Positions 8,370-16,929 of a DNA stretch of 49,467 nt are shown piece by piece. The notes under the pieces are model-generated. The model was not told where the DNA came from. It made no database searches and saw only the letters and a list, made by a program, of their open reading frames with translations. The stretch is from Lachnospiraceae bacterium UBA7179 (GTDB taxonomy: Bacteria > Bacillota > Clostridia > Lachnospirales > Lachnospiraceae), in assembly GCA_002491195.1 (NCBI GenBank), contig DKVL01000046.1:1-49467 (forward strand). The letters are read 5' to 3'. The number at the start of each line of letters is the position of its first letter. The stretch's first letter is position 1. A program made the translations under genes and the position numbers.

Positions 8370-9098
8370 ATGTCAGGACATTCAAAATTTGCGAACATTA
8401 AGCACAAGAAGGAAAAAAACGATGCGGCAAAAGGAAAGATCTTTACGATCATCGGGCGTGAGATCGCGGTTGCGGTGAAGGAAGGCGGACCGGATCCGGC
8501 GAATAATTTCAAGCTTGCACAGGTGATTGCAAAGGCAAAAGCAAACAATATGCCAAATGACACGATCGACCGTGGCATCAAGAAAGCGGCAGGTGACGGC
8601 AATGCGGTGAATTATGAGCATGTTACCTATGAGGGCTATGGGCCGAGTGGCATTGCGATCATCGTCGAGGCATTGACGGACAACAAGAACAGGACAGCGG
8701 CAAATGTCAGAAGCGCGTTTACCAAGGGCAACGGCAGTATCGGCACGCAGGGCTGTGTTTCCTTCATGTTTGACGAGAAGGGACAGATTATCATAGACAA
8801 GGAAGAGTGTGAGATGAGCGCGGACGATCTCATGATGGCAGCACTCGACGCAGGTGCGGAAGATTTTTCGGAGGAGGAAGACAGCTTTGAGATATTGACT
8901 GCGCCAGAAGATTTTGACGCGGTGTACAAGGCGATGCAGGAGAATCAGATTGAGATGGCGAGTGCGGAGGTCACAATGATTCCGCAGAATTATGTCGCGC
9001 TCACGGATGAGAATGCGATTAAAAATCTGAATAGGACGCTTGACATGCTTGACGAGGATGATGATGTGCAGGCGGTGTATCATAACTGGGAGGAATGA
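8370..9098 (+). CDS. YebC/PmpR-family transcriptional or translation regulator
   Basis: The product (242 aa) is a full-length YebC/TACO1-family protein. The diagnostic start MSGHSKFANIKHKKEKNDAA is present, followed by the three-domain fold with YEGYGPSGIAIIVEALTDN and GSIGTQGCVSFMF. Family members are described as DNA-binding regulators and, for some, as factors that help translation of proline-rich stretches. AAAGGAGA precedes the ATG. It is the last gene before a strong bidirectional terminator and is probably co-transcribed with the CNNM gene. Confidence 0.95.
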   Translation: MSGHSKFANIKHKKEKNDAAKGKIFTIIGREIAVAVKEGGPDPANNFKLAQVIAKAKANNMPNDTIDRGIKKAAGDGNAVNYEHVTYEGYGPSGIAIIVEALTDNKNRTAANVRSAFTKGNGSIGTQGCVSFMFDEKGQIIIDKEECEMSADDLMMAALDAGAEDFSEEEDSFEILTAPEDFDAVYKAMQENQIEMASAEVTMIPQNYVALTDENAIKNLNRTLDMLDEDDDVQAVYHNWEE

Positions 9099-9105
9099 TT
9101 TTATT

Positions 9106-9143
9106 CCAAAAAAGTTCTGTCTTTCCAGACAGAACTTTTTTGG
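9106..9143. terminator. Bidirectional terminator between convergent genes
   Basis: A perfect 17-bp stem (9106-9122 with 9127-9143, loop TTCC) has A6 on one side and T6 on the other. It serves the YebC gene on the plus strand and the lipoprotein gene on the minus strand. Confidence 0.93.
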
Positions 9144-9161
9144 AAGTGCAGATCATGGAGA

Positions 9162-10139
9162 TTATTTGGTGTCCTGGTTGCGCTTTGCGATTACGCCAGA
9201 ACCAAAATCAGTTGTTTCAGTAGTCAGACCTGCCGATTCATAATTGTCTATCGTAGAACTGAGACTGATGGTGGCTGACCGGTCGTAGCTGTTGATGATG
9301 CCGATTCTGTTCAGAGTGAGATTGTCTGCATCGTCATAATTGATATACATATATTCACCGATATAGTTGTCGCCATAAAGAATGCCGGATACAATACCGG
9401 TTGCATTTACCAGTTCATCTTTGAGTATATCTTCCAGTTCGCGGAGGTCGTCATCTGTCATGTCCAGTCCTTCCAGGGAAAAAAGAGAATAATCAGCAGA
9501 GTATTTGACCGTATCACCCTTTGCTACCATATAGTACTCATATTCGTTTTCAGAATCAATGCAGGTGGTCATGGTACAGCTGATATACGGGTAAGCGCCG
9601 GCTGTCAAAGCTTCCAGAAATCTGGGATTGGACGCCATACTGTATCCTTTCATGTCAGGATTACGCGTATCAAAGGTGATTATTACTTCCGTGTCTACTG
9701 CGTTGTCCAGTCCTTTCAGTAACCAGGAGGGCATATCGGCAAATGCTTCAGGACCTTCCTTAGCCGCTTCGAGCATTGCTGTCTCAATGGATTCCGAGGC
9801 GTCCTTGGTCTTGATGGTAACCGGCATATCAAAGGAATCCGTTTTTTCACAGCTGACCTCAATATCCTGTGTAAGTTCATGGATCTTCTGATATACGGCA
9901 TTCATGCCCTCTGTGCTGCCGGAATTGACAGATTCAAAAAAGCATTCAAGACCTGCGTGGGATACGACTGCATCATTCTCAAATTTCTTAAAGAATGCTT
10001 CGGCGTCTGCCGACTTGTAGGAATCCACAATGGCCTGCACTTTGTCTTCATCCTCCATCAGTGCGTCACAGCCTGACACGAGAAACGCCAGACAGACTGA
10101 CGCAAATACGGTTATGATTGGTTTTCGTTTGATTTTCAT
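9162..10139 (-). CDS. Putative lipoprotein of unknown function
   Basis: The product has 325 residues with a lipoprotein signal: basic MKIKRK, a hydrophobic core and the lipobox LVSGC with the lipidated cysteine at about position 24. The mature part is acidic and begins with VQAIVDSYKSADAEAFFKKF, the kind of helix seen in small NTF2-like or DUF5105-type lipoproteins. Two similar-looking blocks follow, around IEVSCEKTDSFDM and YPYISCTMTTC. I do not recognise the family. It is monocistronic, with its own promoter and a strong terminator. AGGGGGA precedes the ATG. Confidence 0.85.
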   Translation of the reverse strand: MKIKRKPIITVFASVCLAFLVSGCDALMEDEDKVQAIVDSYKSADAEAFFKKFENDAVVSHAGLECFFESVNSGSTEGMNAVYQKIHELTQDIEVSCEKTDSFDMPVTIKTKDASESIETAMLEAAKEGPEAFADMPSWLLKGLDNAVDTEVIITFDTRNPDMKGYSMASNPRFLEALTAGAYPYISCTMTTCIDSENEYEYYMVAKGDTVKYSADYSLFSLEGLDMTDDDLRELEDILKDELVNATGIVSGILYGDNYIGEYMYINYDDADNLTLNRIGIINSYDRSATISLSSTIDNYESAGLTTETTDFGSGVIAKRNQDTK

Positions 10140-10198
10140 TTGGAAGTCCCCCTTGACTCATTTGTATTTTGGTATTATTATATAACAAATATATTAAA

Positions 10199-10227
10199 AT
10201 ATTATAAAACATTGTAGATAAAGTCAA
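10199..10227 (-). promoter_or_regulatory. Promoter of the lipoprotein gene
   Basis: On the minus strand TTGACT (10222-10227) is followed after 17 nt by TAATAT (10199-10204); TATAAT with a 15-nt spacer overlaps it. The surrounding 60 bp are very AT-rich. Confidence 0.55.
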
Positions 10228-10300
10228 GTACCTACATTGAAAATGTTTTTGTTTTTCTTGAAGCGAGGTACTGTTCACACTTGATCTATAGGAAAGAATT

Positions 10301-11110
10301 ATGGTAACGGTACGGAATGATAATTTTTCAGCGCAGCAGATCTGCATGTCAGGGCAATGCTTCCGAATGGAGCAGTGCGGTGAAAACAAGTATTGTCTGA
10401 CTGCAGGCGGAAATTACCTTGAACTGTCGCAGCAGGAAGACCTGATATTGTTTGACTGTACGCAGGAGGAATATGATAAAATATGGAATGACTATTTTGA
10501 TATGAAAACGGACTATGCCAAAATTATCGCTGGCATTGATCCTGCTGATTCCTATCTGGCGGTTGCGGCAGAGTATGGGAAAGGGATCAGGATTTTGCAC
10601 CAGGACTTGTGGGAGATGATCATATCCTTTCTCATCTCACAGCAGAACAATATCAAGAGGATCCGCAGATGTATTGGACTGCTATGCGAGCGGTATGGTG
10701 AGAAGAGAGTGTCAGCAGGCGGCATTAGGTATTTTGCTTTTCCGACGCCGGGGGCATTGGCGGACGCCTCGCTGGATGATCTGTATGCCTGTGGACTCGG
10801 CTACCGGAGTAAGTACATCGCTCAGGCAGCCGACCGGGTATGCCATGGGGAGACTGACCTGTCGCAGATTCGGATGATGGATTATGAAGGCGCGAGGAGG
10901 GAACTCTTGCAAATGTACGGTGTCGGCACGAAGGTTGCCGACTGTATCTGTCTGTTTGCGCTGCACCAGACAGATGCGTTTCCAAGGGACACTCATATCA
11001 ACAAAGTGATGGCGGCACAGTATCCGGATGGGTTTCCGTTCGAGCGGTATGGGAACAACAGTGGAATCTTACAACAGTACATTTTTTATTATGATCTAAA
11101 TAAAAAATAA
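10301..11110 (+). CDS. OGG1-type DNA glycosylase/AP lyase (8-oxoguanine or alkylpurine repair)
   Basis: This base-excision repair enzyme has 269 residues. The N-terminal OGG_N-like beta domain (about 1-100) is followed by the helix-hairpin-helix glycosylase fold with ISFLISQQNNIKRI, typical of OGG1. The hairpin LLQMYGVGTKVADCICLFAL contains the expected catalytic lysine, and the catalytic aspartate follows in DAFPRDTHI. The presence of the lysine argues for a bifunctional glycosylase/lyase over the lysine-less AlkA. Substrate preference is inferred. It is divergent from the lipoprotein gene and is followed by rpsU, which has its own promoter. Confidence 0.9.
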   Translation: MVTVRNDNFSAQQICMSGQCFRMEQCGENKYCLTAGGNYLELSQQEDLILFDCTQEEYDKIWNDYFDMKTDYAKIIAGIDPADSYLAVAAEYGKGIRILHQDLWEMIISFLISQQNNIKRIRRCIGLLCERYGEKRVSAGGIRYFAFPTPGALADASLDDLYACGLGYRSKYIAQAADRVCHGETDLSQIRMMDYEGARRELLQMYGVGTKVADCICLFALHQTDAFPRDTHINKVMAAQYPDGFPFERYGNNSGILQQYIFYYDLNKK

Positions 11111-11128
11111 ATAAAATTAAAAAAACTA

Positions 11129-11156
11129 TTGACGTGTGTCCAATTTGTGATATAAT
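11129..11156 (+). promoter_or_regulatory. rpsU promoter
   Basis: TTGACG (11129-11134), a 16-nt spacer and TATAAT (11151-11156) lie just after the glycosylase stop codon, about 75 nt upstream of the rpsU start. Confidence 0.85.
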
Positions 11157-11232
11157 CGAGATGTGCAATTAAGTATACCCGAACAGTCTGGCACACAATA
11201 ATAGAGGCTGGAGGGAGGTTAGGTGTGATAGC

Positions 11233-11409
11233 ATGTCAAATGTAATCGTTAAAGAAAACGAGACTTTGGATAGCGCTTTACGCAGATTTAAAAGAAGTTG
11301 CGCTAAAGCCGGAATTCAGCAGGAAATCCGTAAAAGAGAGCATTATGAGAAGCCAAGCGTAAAACGTAAGAAAAAGTCCGAAGCAGCTAGAAAGCGTAAA
11401 TATAATTAA
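11233..11409 (+). CDS. rpsU: 30S ribosomal protein S21
   Basis: This short gene encodes 58 residues beginning MSNVIVKENETLDSALRRFK and ending in the Arg/Lys-rich tail KKKSEAARKRKYN. It matches the normal length and shape of bacterial S21, a small-subunit protein near the anti-Shine-Dalgarno end of 16S rRNA. GGAGGGAGG is followed by AGGTG upstream of the ATG. It is a single-gene unit with its own strong promoter and terminators. In many Firmicutes it lies near yqeY or dnaG; here neither is present. Confidence 0.96.
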   Translation: MSNVIVKENETLDSALRRFKRSCAKAGIQQEIRKREHYEKPSVKRKKKSEAARKRKYN

Positions 11410-11429
11410 TTTATATTAATTGAATCAAG

Positions 11430-11460
11430 ATCCTTGGCTGTGTTTATGCCAAGGATTTTT
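11430..11460 (+). terminator. rpsU terminator
   Basis: ATCCTTGGC (11430-11438) pairs with GCCAAGGAT (11448-11456) across a 9-nt loop and is followed by a run of T. Confidence 0.9.
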
Positions 11461-11467
11461 GCGTCTT

Positions 11468-11493
11468 GGGGCAGGGAAAGAGCGCCCCTTTTT
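11468..11493 (+). terminator. Second, tandem terminator-like hairpin
   Basis: GGGGC (11468-11472) pairs with GCCCC (11484-11488) and is followed by T5. It sits only 8 nt after the first terminator and 32 nt before the next start codon, so it may instead lie in the leader of the next gene. Confidence 0.5.
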
Positions 11494-11524
11494 GAACCGT
11501 TCTTAAAAATGAGAGGTGGGGAAA

Positions 11525-12130
11525 ATGGAGAAAATATCTATGTGGATGAGCAGGTATCAACTGGCTGGATATGATTTGTATCATCTGATAGCCTGCTTTT
11601 TTCTGTTTAGTATCATTGGATGGATGGTGGAGTCGGTTTATATTTCCCTTTGCAATAAAAAACTTACCAACAGAGGGTTTATGACAGGGCCGTTCTGTCC
11701 GATCTATGGTTTTGGGGCGACATTGGGGTATCTTATACTGCATCCGTTTGCCCATAATATTTTGGTGTTATACATTGTCGGAGCACTGCTCGCGACAGCG
11801 TTTGAGTTTCTGGTGGCAAAGCTTATGATGAAACTTTTCGGCGAAGTATGGTGGGACTATAATGGCAAATTCTGCAATTATAAAGGCATGATCTGCCTTG
11901 AAAGTACACTGGCGTGGGGCCTGTATGCAGTGATCATTATCACATTTCTGTTCGATAAGGTGATCGGCTTTGTGGACAGATATCCGAAAGCATGGGGACT
12001 TAAGACACTTGTGTTCGTCTTTGCAATGAGTATGGTTGATTTTGGCTATCATTTTGCGATGTCAGTGAAGATTGACGAGGAGACAAGAGAAGAGATCACA
12101 GATTTCTGCCATCGGCTGATTGGCAGATAG
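11525..12130 (+). CDS. CmpB-type putative ABC-transporter membrane protein (PF06541-like)
   Basis: This is a 201-residue integral membrane protein with four or five hydrophobic helices. The family signature is clear: FFLFSIIGWMVESVYIS, then KLTNRGFMTGPFCPIYGFGA, which is typical of the proteins annotated as putative ABC transporter permease (CmpB) in Clostridia. The ATG at 11525, after GAGGTGGGG, is preferred to the GTG at 11516. No ATPase gene lies beside it, so a transport role is doubtful. It has its own terminator. Confidence 0.85.
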   Translation: MEKISMWMSRYQLAGYDLYHLIACFFLFSIIGWMVESVYISLCNKKLTNRGFMTGPFCPIYGFGATLGYLILHPFAHNILVLYIVGALLATAFEFLVAKLMMKLFGEVWWDYNGKFCNYKGMICLESTLAWGLYAVIIITFLFDKVIGFVDRYPKAWGLKTLVFVFAMSMVDFGYHFAMSVKIDEETREEITDFCHRLIGR

Positions 12131-12142
12131 TTCTGTTTAAGG

Positions 12143-12170
12143 CAAGCAGGGAAAATGCTCTCCCTGCTTG
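12143..12170 (+). terminator. Terminator after the CmpB-type gene
   Basis: CAAGCAGGGA (12143-12152) pairs perfectly with TCCCTGCTTG (12161-12170); a modest T-rich tail (TTGTGT) follows. Confidence 0.75.
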
Positions 12171-12261
12171 TTGTGTCCCTGGAATTAGGAACTGTAGAAA
12201 AAGTCATATAATGCGGTCGTCCGGCATAGATTTCATATAAGTAAGGTATGAGGTTTGCTTT

Positions 12262-13464
12262 ATGAAATTAGCCAGGAAAAAAATATATAGAATGATGGCG
12301 GCGGTGATGTTCCTTGTCGTTTTGGTACAAAGTACAGCGTTTGCAGAGGAAACTGCCAGAAATACGACCATAAACTCCGAAGCAGTCAGTCTGGTGTCGC
12401 CGTCGGCGATCCTGATGGAGGCGTCAACGGGTACAGTACTGTTTGAGAAAAACCCTGACGAGATACGGAGTCCGGCGAGTATCACGAAGATTATGACACT
12501 GATCCTCATCTTTGAGGCGCTTGAAAAGGGCAGGATCAGACCGGAGGATGAAGTGTCCACAAGCGCTTATGCAAAATCCATGGGAGGATCGCAGGTCTTT
12601 CTGGAGGAGGGCGAGGTGCAAACGGTGGATACGCTGATCAAGTGTATCACCGTGGCGAGCGGCAACGATGCATCCGTCGCGATGGCTGAGTATGTTGCGG
12701 GGAGTGAGACAGAGTTTGTCAATATGATGAACGAGAAGGCAGCACAGCTTGGAATGGTTAATACACATTTTACTGACTGCTGTGGTCTGACTACGGACAG
12801 TGCGCATCACACGACAGCGCGCGATGTGGCGCTCATGTCGCGGGAGCTGATCACAAGATACCCTCAGGTTTATAATTACACAAAGATATGGATGGAGGAT
12901 ATCACGCATGTGACCAGCCGGGGCAGTGAGACATTTACCCTGGCAAGCACCAACAAGCTGCTGAAGCAGTACCAGTGGACGACAGGATTGAAGACTGGTT
13001 CGACGAGTGTGGCAAAGTATTGTTTCAGTGCCACTGCAAACAAGAATGACATTGATCTGATCGCGGTTATCATGGGGGCGCCCGATCCAAAAGCACGGTT
13101 TTCGGAGGCGCAGATCCTGCTGGAATACGGTTTTGCAGTCACCCGGTTGTATGTGGATGAGAATAAACAGTCATTGGGTGATATCCCGGTAACAGGCGGC
13201 AAGGCGGAGCGGCTCGCAGTGGAGCCTAAGGGCGCATTCCGATATCTTGATGTCACAGGTGCAGATTTTAATAAGATTGAGAAGAAGTATCAGTATGTCG
13301 ATCGTGTGGTTGCACCCGTCGAGAGAGGGGCTGAGGTTGGCTATATCAGTTACAGTCTTGATGGCAGGGAACTTGGCAGAATGCCAATCGTTGCATCTGA
13401 ACCGGTGGAAAAGGCATTTTTTATCGACTATCTGAAGAGGATACTGATGAAATATTTAGTATAG
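12262..13464 (+). CDS. D-alanyl-D-alanine carboxypeptidase (DacF/PBP5-like, S11 family)
   Basis: This low-molecular-weight penicillin-binding protein trims the terminal D-Ala from peptidoglycan stem peptides. It has 400 residues with a signal peptide ending near AFA-EE (about residue 28). The active-site motifs are SITK (nucleophile Ser73, Lys76), SGN in VASGNDAS and KTG in GLKTGSTS. A beta-rich PBP5_C-like domain follows (about 300-375), ending in the hydrophobic segment FFIDYLKRILMKYLV, which could be the membrane anchor. TATAAT at 12207-12212 is a candidate -10, but no good -35 is visible. A paralogue lies at 26714-27937. Confidence 0.95.
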   Translation: MKLARKKIYRMMAAVMFLVVLVQSTAFAEETARNTTINSEAVSLVSPSAILMEASTGTVLFEKNPDEIRSPASITKIMTLILIFEALEKGRIRPEDEVSTSAYAKSMGGSQVFLEEGEVQTVDTLIKCITVASGNDASVAMAEYVAGSETEFVNMMNEKAAQLGMVNTHFTDCCGLTTDSAHHTTARDVALMSRELITRYPQVYNYTKIWMEDITHVTSRGSETFTLASTNKLLKQYQWTTGLKTGSTSVAKYCFSATANKNDIDLIAVIMGAPDPKARFSEAQILLEYGFAVTRLYVDENKQSLGDIPVTGGKAERLAVEPKGAFRYLDVTGADFNKIEKKYQYVDRVVAPVERGAEVGYISYSLDGRELGRMPIVASEPVEKAFFIDYLKRILMKYLV

Positions 13465-13512
13465 AAATTATAGTGAGCGTTTGGTTCGCTGGGGTGGGAG
13501 AAGATAGAGAAT

Positions 13513-14379
13513 ATGCAGAGTGTGTTTGGGACGATTTTATTGATTGTGATTCTGCTGGCTGTTGTACTTCTGGCAGTCGGGATTATAGACGGAAATCGTT
13601 TTGTGACAGTGCGGCAGGAGTTTGCGCTGCCAGGATTGACAAAAGAGTGCAGGTTTGTGCTGATATCAGACCTGCACAATAAAGTGTATGGTAATCGCAA
13701 TGACAAGGTGATCGATGCCATTCATAGGATCGATCCGGATTTTATCATATTGGCAGGTGATCTTGTCACATCGCGTGTCAAGGAAGATATGACACCGGGG
13801 ATTGATCTGATGAATGCGCTTGGCCAGAAGTATAAGATCTATTATGGACTGGGAAATCATGAGTCAAAGATACAAAAAGACACGGAACATTTCGGGGATC
13901 AATTTGATCGATTGATGAAGGCGGTTGCCAGTCCCAATATGAGGGTCTTACAAAACGAGTCCGTCGACCTGCCGCAATACAATATCAGGGTGACGGGGCT
14001 TGACCTTGATCTGGAGTATTTTGCCCATTTCAGGATCAGAAAGATGCAGGAGAACTATCTGCGGGATACACTTCCGGAATATGACAGGACGAAATGCAAT
14101 ATTTTGATCGCACACAATCCGGATTATTTCGAGGATTACGCCAGATGGGGGGCGCAGCTGGTACTGTCAGGGCATGTGCATGGCGGTATTATGCGGCTGC
14201 CGTTTTTGGGTGGTGTTATTGCTCCGTCCTATAAAATCTTTCCGAAGTATGACGGCGGCGTTTTTCGAAGCGGCGCATCCGTTATGCTTCTGGGAAGAGG
14301 ACTGGGTTCCCACACGCTGCCGTTTCGTTTTTTTAATCCGGCGGAGCTTTATGAAGTGATCTTAAAGCCTTGCGAATAA
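13513..14379 (+). CDS. Membrane-anchored metallophosphoesterase (YkuE/YaeI-like)
   Basis: The product has 288 residues. An N-terminal hydrophobic helix (about 5-25) is followed by a calcineurin-like phosphoesterase domain. The metal-binding motifs appear in order: SDLHN, LAGDLVTSR, GNHE and SGHVHGG. Family members of this size include phosphodiesterases acting on lipids such as UDP-diacylglucosamine, so an envelope role is plausible but not shown. A GGGAG precedes the ATG at a somewhat long distance (13 nt). It follows the carboxypeptidase by 48 nt. Confidence 0.9.
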   Translation: MQSVFGTILLIVILLAVVLLAVGIIDGNRFVTVRQEFALPGLTKECRFVLISDLHNKVYGNRNDKVIDAIHRIDPDFIILAGDLVTSRVKEDMTPGIDLMNALGQKYKIYYGLGNHESKIQKDTEHFGDQFDRLMKAVASPNMRVLQNESVDLPQYNIRVTGLDLDLEYFAHFRIRKMQENYLRDTLPEYDRTKCNILIAHNPDYFEDYARWGAQLVLSGHVHGGIMRLPFLGGVIAPSYKIFPKYDGGVFRSGASVMLLGRGLGSHTLPFRFFNPAELYEVILKPCE

Positions 14380-14456
14380 CAGTTCTCATTGCTTTTTCCC
14401 GGAATTCTTTGTACAATATATCGTAATGGAATGGATACAAAAATTGGGGGTTGCGT

Positions 14457-15206
14457 ATGGGATTGTCTGTGCGGCTTACGGTGTTTGAGGGACCGTTGGA
14501 TCTGCTTCTTTATCTGATCGAAAAAAATAAGATCGATATCTATGATATACCAATCGTGGTGATCACAGAACAGTACCTTGATTATATCAAAAATATGCAG
14601 ACAGAGGATATGAATGTCATGAGCGAATTTCTCGTGATGGCGGCGACGCTGCTTGACATCAAGTGCAGAATGCTCCTCCCCAGGGAAGTCAATGAGGAAG
14701 GCGAGGAGGAAGATCCGCGGGCGGAGCTTGTGCAGAAATTGCTTGAGTACAAGATGTACAAATATATGGCATTTGAACTGCGGGACAAGCAGGTGGACGC
14801 AGCAAAGAGCTGGTTTAAGAAGCCCATGCTGCCCAGGGAAGTTGCAGATTATCAGTATCCGATCAATTATGAGGAGCTGGCGGGAGATGTCACGCTGGCA
14901 AAGCTCCATGAGATTTTTAAATCGGTCATGCGGCGTCAGGAGGATAAGATTGATCCGATCAGAAGCCAGTTTGGCAAGATCGAGAAGGATGAGATCAATC
15001 TGGAGGAGAAACAGGGTTATATAGAGGAGTATGTCAGGAATCACAGGAGATTTAACTTCCGCAGCCTTCTAGAGAAGCAGGGAAGCAAGATGGAAGTGAT
15101 CGTCACTTTTATGGCGGTGCTGGAGATGATGAAGCAGGGATTGATCTCGATTGAGCAGGAGGATACGTTTGCAGATATTATCATTACATCGAGTCTTGTG
15201 TCATGA
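14457..15206 (+). CDS. scpA: Segregation and condensation protein A
   Basis: ScpA is the kleisin subunit that bridges the two SMC heads in the bacterial condensin. The protein has 249 residues from the ATG at 14457, with GGGGG 6 nt upstream; the TTG at 14451 is less likely. The diagnostic N-terminal motif VFEGPLDLLLYLIEKNKIDIYDI is split here into VFEGPLDLLL and KNKIDIYDIP. A winged-helix C-terminus is present (VIVTFMAVLEMMKQG). scpB follows after 44 nt. Confidence 0.96.
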   Translation: MGLSVRLTVFEGPLDLLLYLIEKNKIDIYDIPIVVITEQYLDYIKNMQTEDMNVMSEFLVMAATLLDIKCRMLLPREVNEEGEEEDPRAELVQKLLEYKMYKYMAFELRDKQVDAAKSWFKKPMLPREVADYQYPINYEELAGDVTLAKLHEIFKSVMRRQEDKIDPIRSQFGKIEKDEINLEEKQGYIEEYVRNHRRFNFRSLLEKQGSKMEVIVTFMAVLEMMKQGLISIEQEDTFADIIITSSLVS

Positions 15207-15250
15207 TTGTTTCATCGTCGGAAAATTGCGATTTTAGGGTGTAGATCAGA

Positions 15251-15832
15251 ATGAAAGAGAAGAAGATAATGGCGGTGATCGAGGCTGTTCTGTTTGCGAT
15301 GGGGGACTCTGTGGAGCTCTCCAGCCTGGAGCACGTATTGGAGATGCCAGAGAAGGAAATACGTGAAGTGATCGCCAAAATGAATGATAAGTACAAGAAA
15401 GCGGACAGAGGAATCTATATCGTGGAGCTGGAAAATGCAGTGCAGCTTTGCACAAAGCCGGAGCTGTACGAATACCTGATCAAGGTGGCCAAGGCGCCGC
15501 GGAAATATGTCCTGACAGATACATTGTTGGAGACGCTCTCCATCATCGCGTACAAGCAGCCAGTGACAAGGCTTGAGGTCGAGAAGATACGGGGGGTGAG
15601 CTGCGATCATGCAGTGAACCGGCTGCTGGAATTCAATCTGATCCAGGAGCTTGGGCGTCTTGATGCGCCGGGGCGTCCGCTGCTGTTTGGGACGACAGAG
15701 GAATTCTTAAGGACTTTTGGGGTGAAGTCGTTAGGGGATCTACCGGTGTTGAATCCAGAGCAGATGGAGGATTTCAGAAGACAGGCGGAGGAGGAAGCAG
15801 GACAAAAAACAGAATTAAATGTGGAGATATAG
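15251..15832 (+). CDS. scpB: Segregation and condensation protein B
   Basis: ScpB is the winged-helix partner that dimerises on ScpA within the SMC-ScpAB complex. It has 193 residues and family motifs KIMAVIEAVLFAMGD, LETLSIIAYKQPVTRLEVEKIRG and LGRLDAPGRPLLFGTTEEF. Its C-terminal tail is acidic. The ribosome binding site is weak, suggesting coupling to scpA. The next gene begins 25 nt after the stop. Confidence 0.95.
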   Translation: MKEKKIMAVIEAVLFAMGDSVELSSLEHVLEMPEKEIREVIAKMNDKYKKADRGIYIVELENAVQLCTKPELYEYLIKVAKAPRKYVLTDTLLETLSIIAYKQPVTRLEVEKIRGVSCDHAVNRLLEFNLIQELGRLDAPGRPLLFGTTEEFLRTFGVKSLGDLPVLNPEQMEDFRRQAEEEAGQKTELNVEI

Positions 15833-15857
15833 GCCTGGATACGGGTGGGGGAAGAAA

Positions 15858-16817
15858 ATGGTGTACGGGGAAGACGAGACACAGAACAGTGCAGTGATCA
15901 TGGATGACACTGTTGCCAGGAGGATTCTTGATACTGCGGCAGCAATCATTAGTCGGGAGGGTTACGAAAATCTTACGATTCGAAAGGTGGCAAAGGAGAG
16001 CGGATGCTCCAATTCGGCGATTTATCAGCGTTTTGGGGATAAGAATGCCCTGGCGGGCGCAGTGGCGGCCTTGCAGGCGAACCCTTTTTTGATGATCATG
16101 GATGAGACATATGCAAAAGAAGCGGATTTGTTCACAAACCTGGACAGGATATCCAGGAGACTGCTGGAAAAGTTGTATTCCTTTGAGATGGAGGCAGTCC
16201 GTATGCAGATTATTTATCATGGCAAGATGGAAATTGCCGCTGATCCGTTTATCCTGCGGATAGAAGAATATCTCAAAAATGCGGTGGCGCGTGGGGAAGC
16301 GGATATCGCAAATGCAAGGGAGACCGCTTTCTTTCTGTTGTCTTCTTTCCTGGGATTTGTTCAGATGGTACGTGCCAATGAGGGCATTGACCTGAGAACT
16401 GCCAATCAACTTCTGGAGGTGCAAAACAGGAGTATTTATAATGGAATTGGCAGAAAAGCTATCCTGGAGGAGGGGCGTGATTCCCTGTGGGATCTGCTTC
16501 GGGAGAGAGGTGTCGATGTGGACAGGGCTCTTGCGCGCATGAAGGGAAATAAGGATGCCTATAAGAATTTCCTGATTGAGTTTTTTGACGATCCGGATTT
16601 TGCGGCCCTGGGGACGGCGATTGAGGAAGGAAATGCCCAAAAAGCGTTTGAGTATGCACATGGTCTGAAGGGGATGGCGGCAAATCTTGGCCTGGACGAA
16701 GTGCGCGGCAGGCTGAGTGTACTTGTGGAGATTTTGCGTCCGGGTGGTCTGGAGGGTGCGCGGCAGGCATACGATGAAATGATGGATGTATGCAGGATTA
16801 TCACGGTACTGTTATAG
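15858..16817 (+). CDS. TetR-like DNA-binding domain fused to a C-terminal Hpt phosphotransfer domain
   Basis: The product has 319 residues from the ATG at 15858, which follows GGTGGGGGAAG. An open frame from 15819 would overlap scpB and lacks a ribosome binding site. Residues about 16-70 form a TetR/AcrR helix-turn-helix (ARRILDTAAAIISREGYENL; VAKESGCSNSAIYQRFGDK). The middle (about 80-205) resembles a TetR ligand-binding domain. Residues about 235-310 form a four-helix Hpt-like domain with AHGLKGMAANLG, in which His268 fits the phospho-accepting histidine of H-x-LKG-x-A-x-x-LG. TetR proteins normally sense small ligands, so an Hpt tail suggests control by a phosphorelay. A receiver and a histidine kinase follow directly. 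The function is inferred. Confidence 0.85.
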   Translation: MVYGEDETQNSAVIMDDTVARRILDTAAAIISREGYENLTIRKVAKESGCSNSAIYQRFGDKNALAGAVAALQANPFLMIMDETYAKEADLFTNLDRISRRLLEKLYSFEMEAVRMQIIYHGKMEIAADPFILRIEEYLKNAVARGEADIANARETAFFLLSSFLGFVQMVRANEGIDLRTANQLLEVQNRSIYNGIGRKAILEEGRDSLWDLLRERGVDVDRALARMKGNKDAYKNFLIEFFDDPDFAALGTAIEEGNAQKAFEYAHGLKGMAANLGLDEVRGRLSVLVEILRPGGLEGARQAYDEMMDVCRIITVLL

Positions 16818-16929
16818 TGTTTTGCAGCTTCTTAGAATCTCCGCATGGATGGAATATTGGCGTTATTGTTCAGACGCCGCCAAAGTAGTGAGAATCAGTT
16901 GTGTAAAATGGGAATGAGGTCAATAAAGA

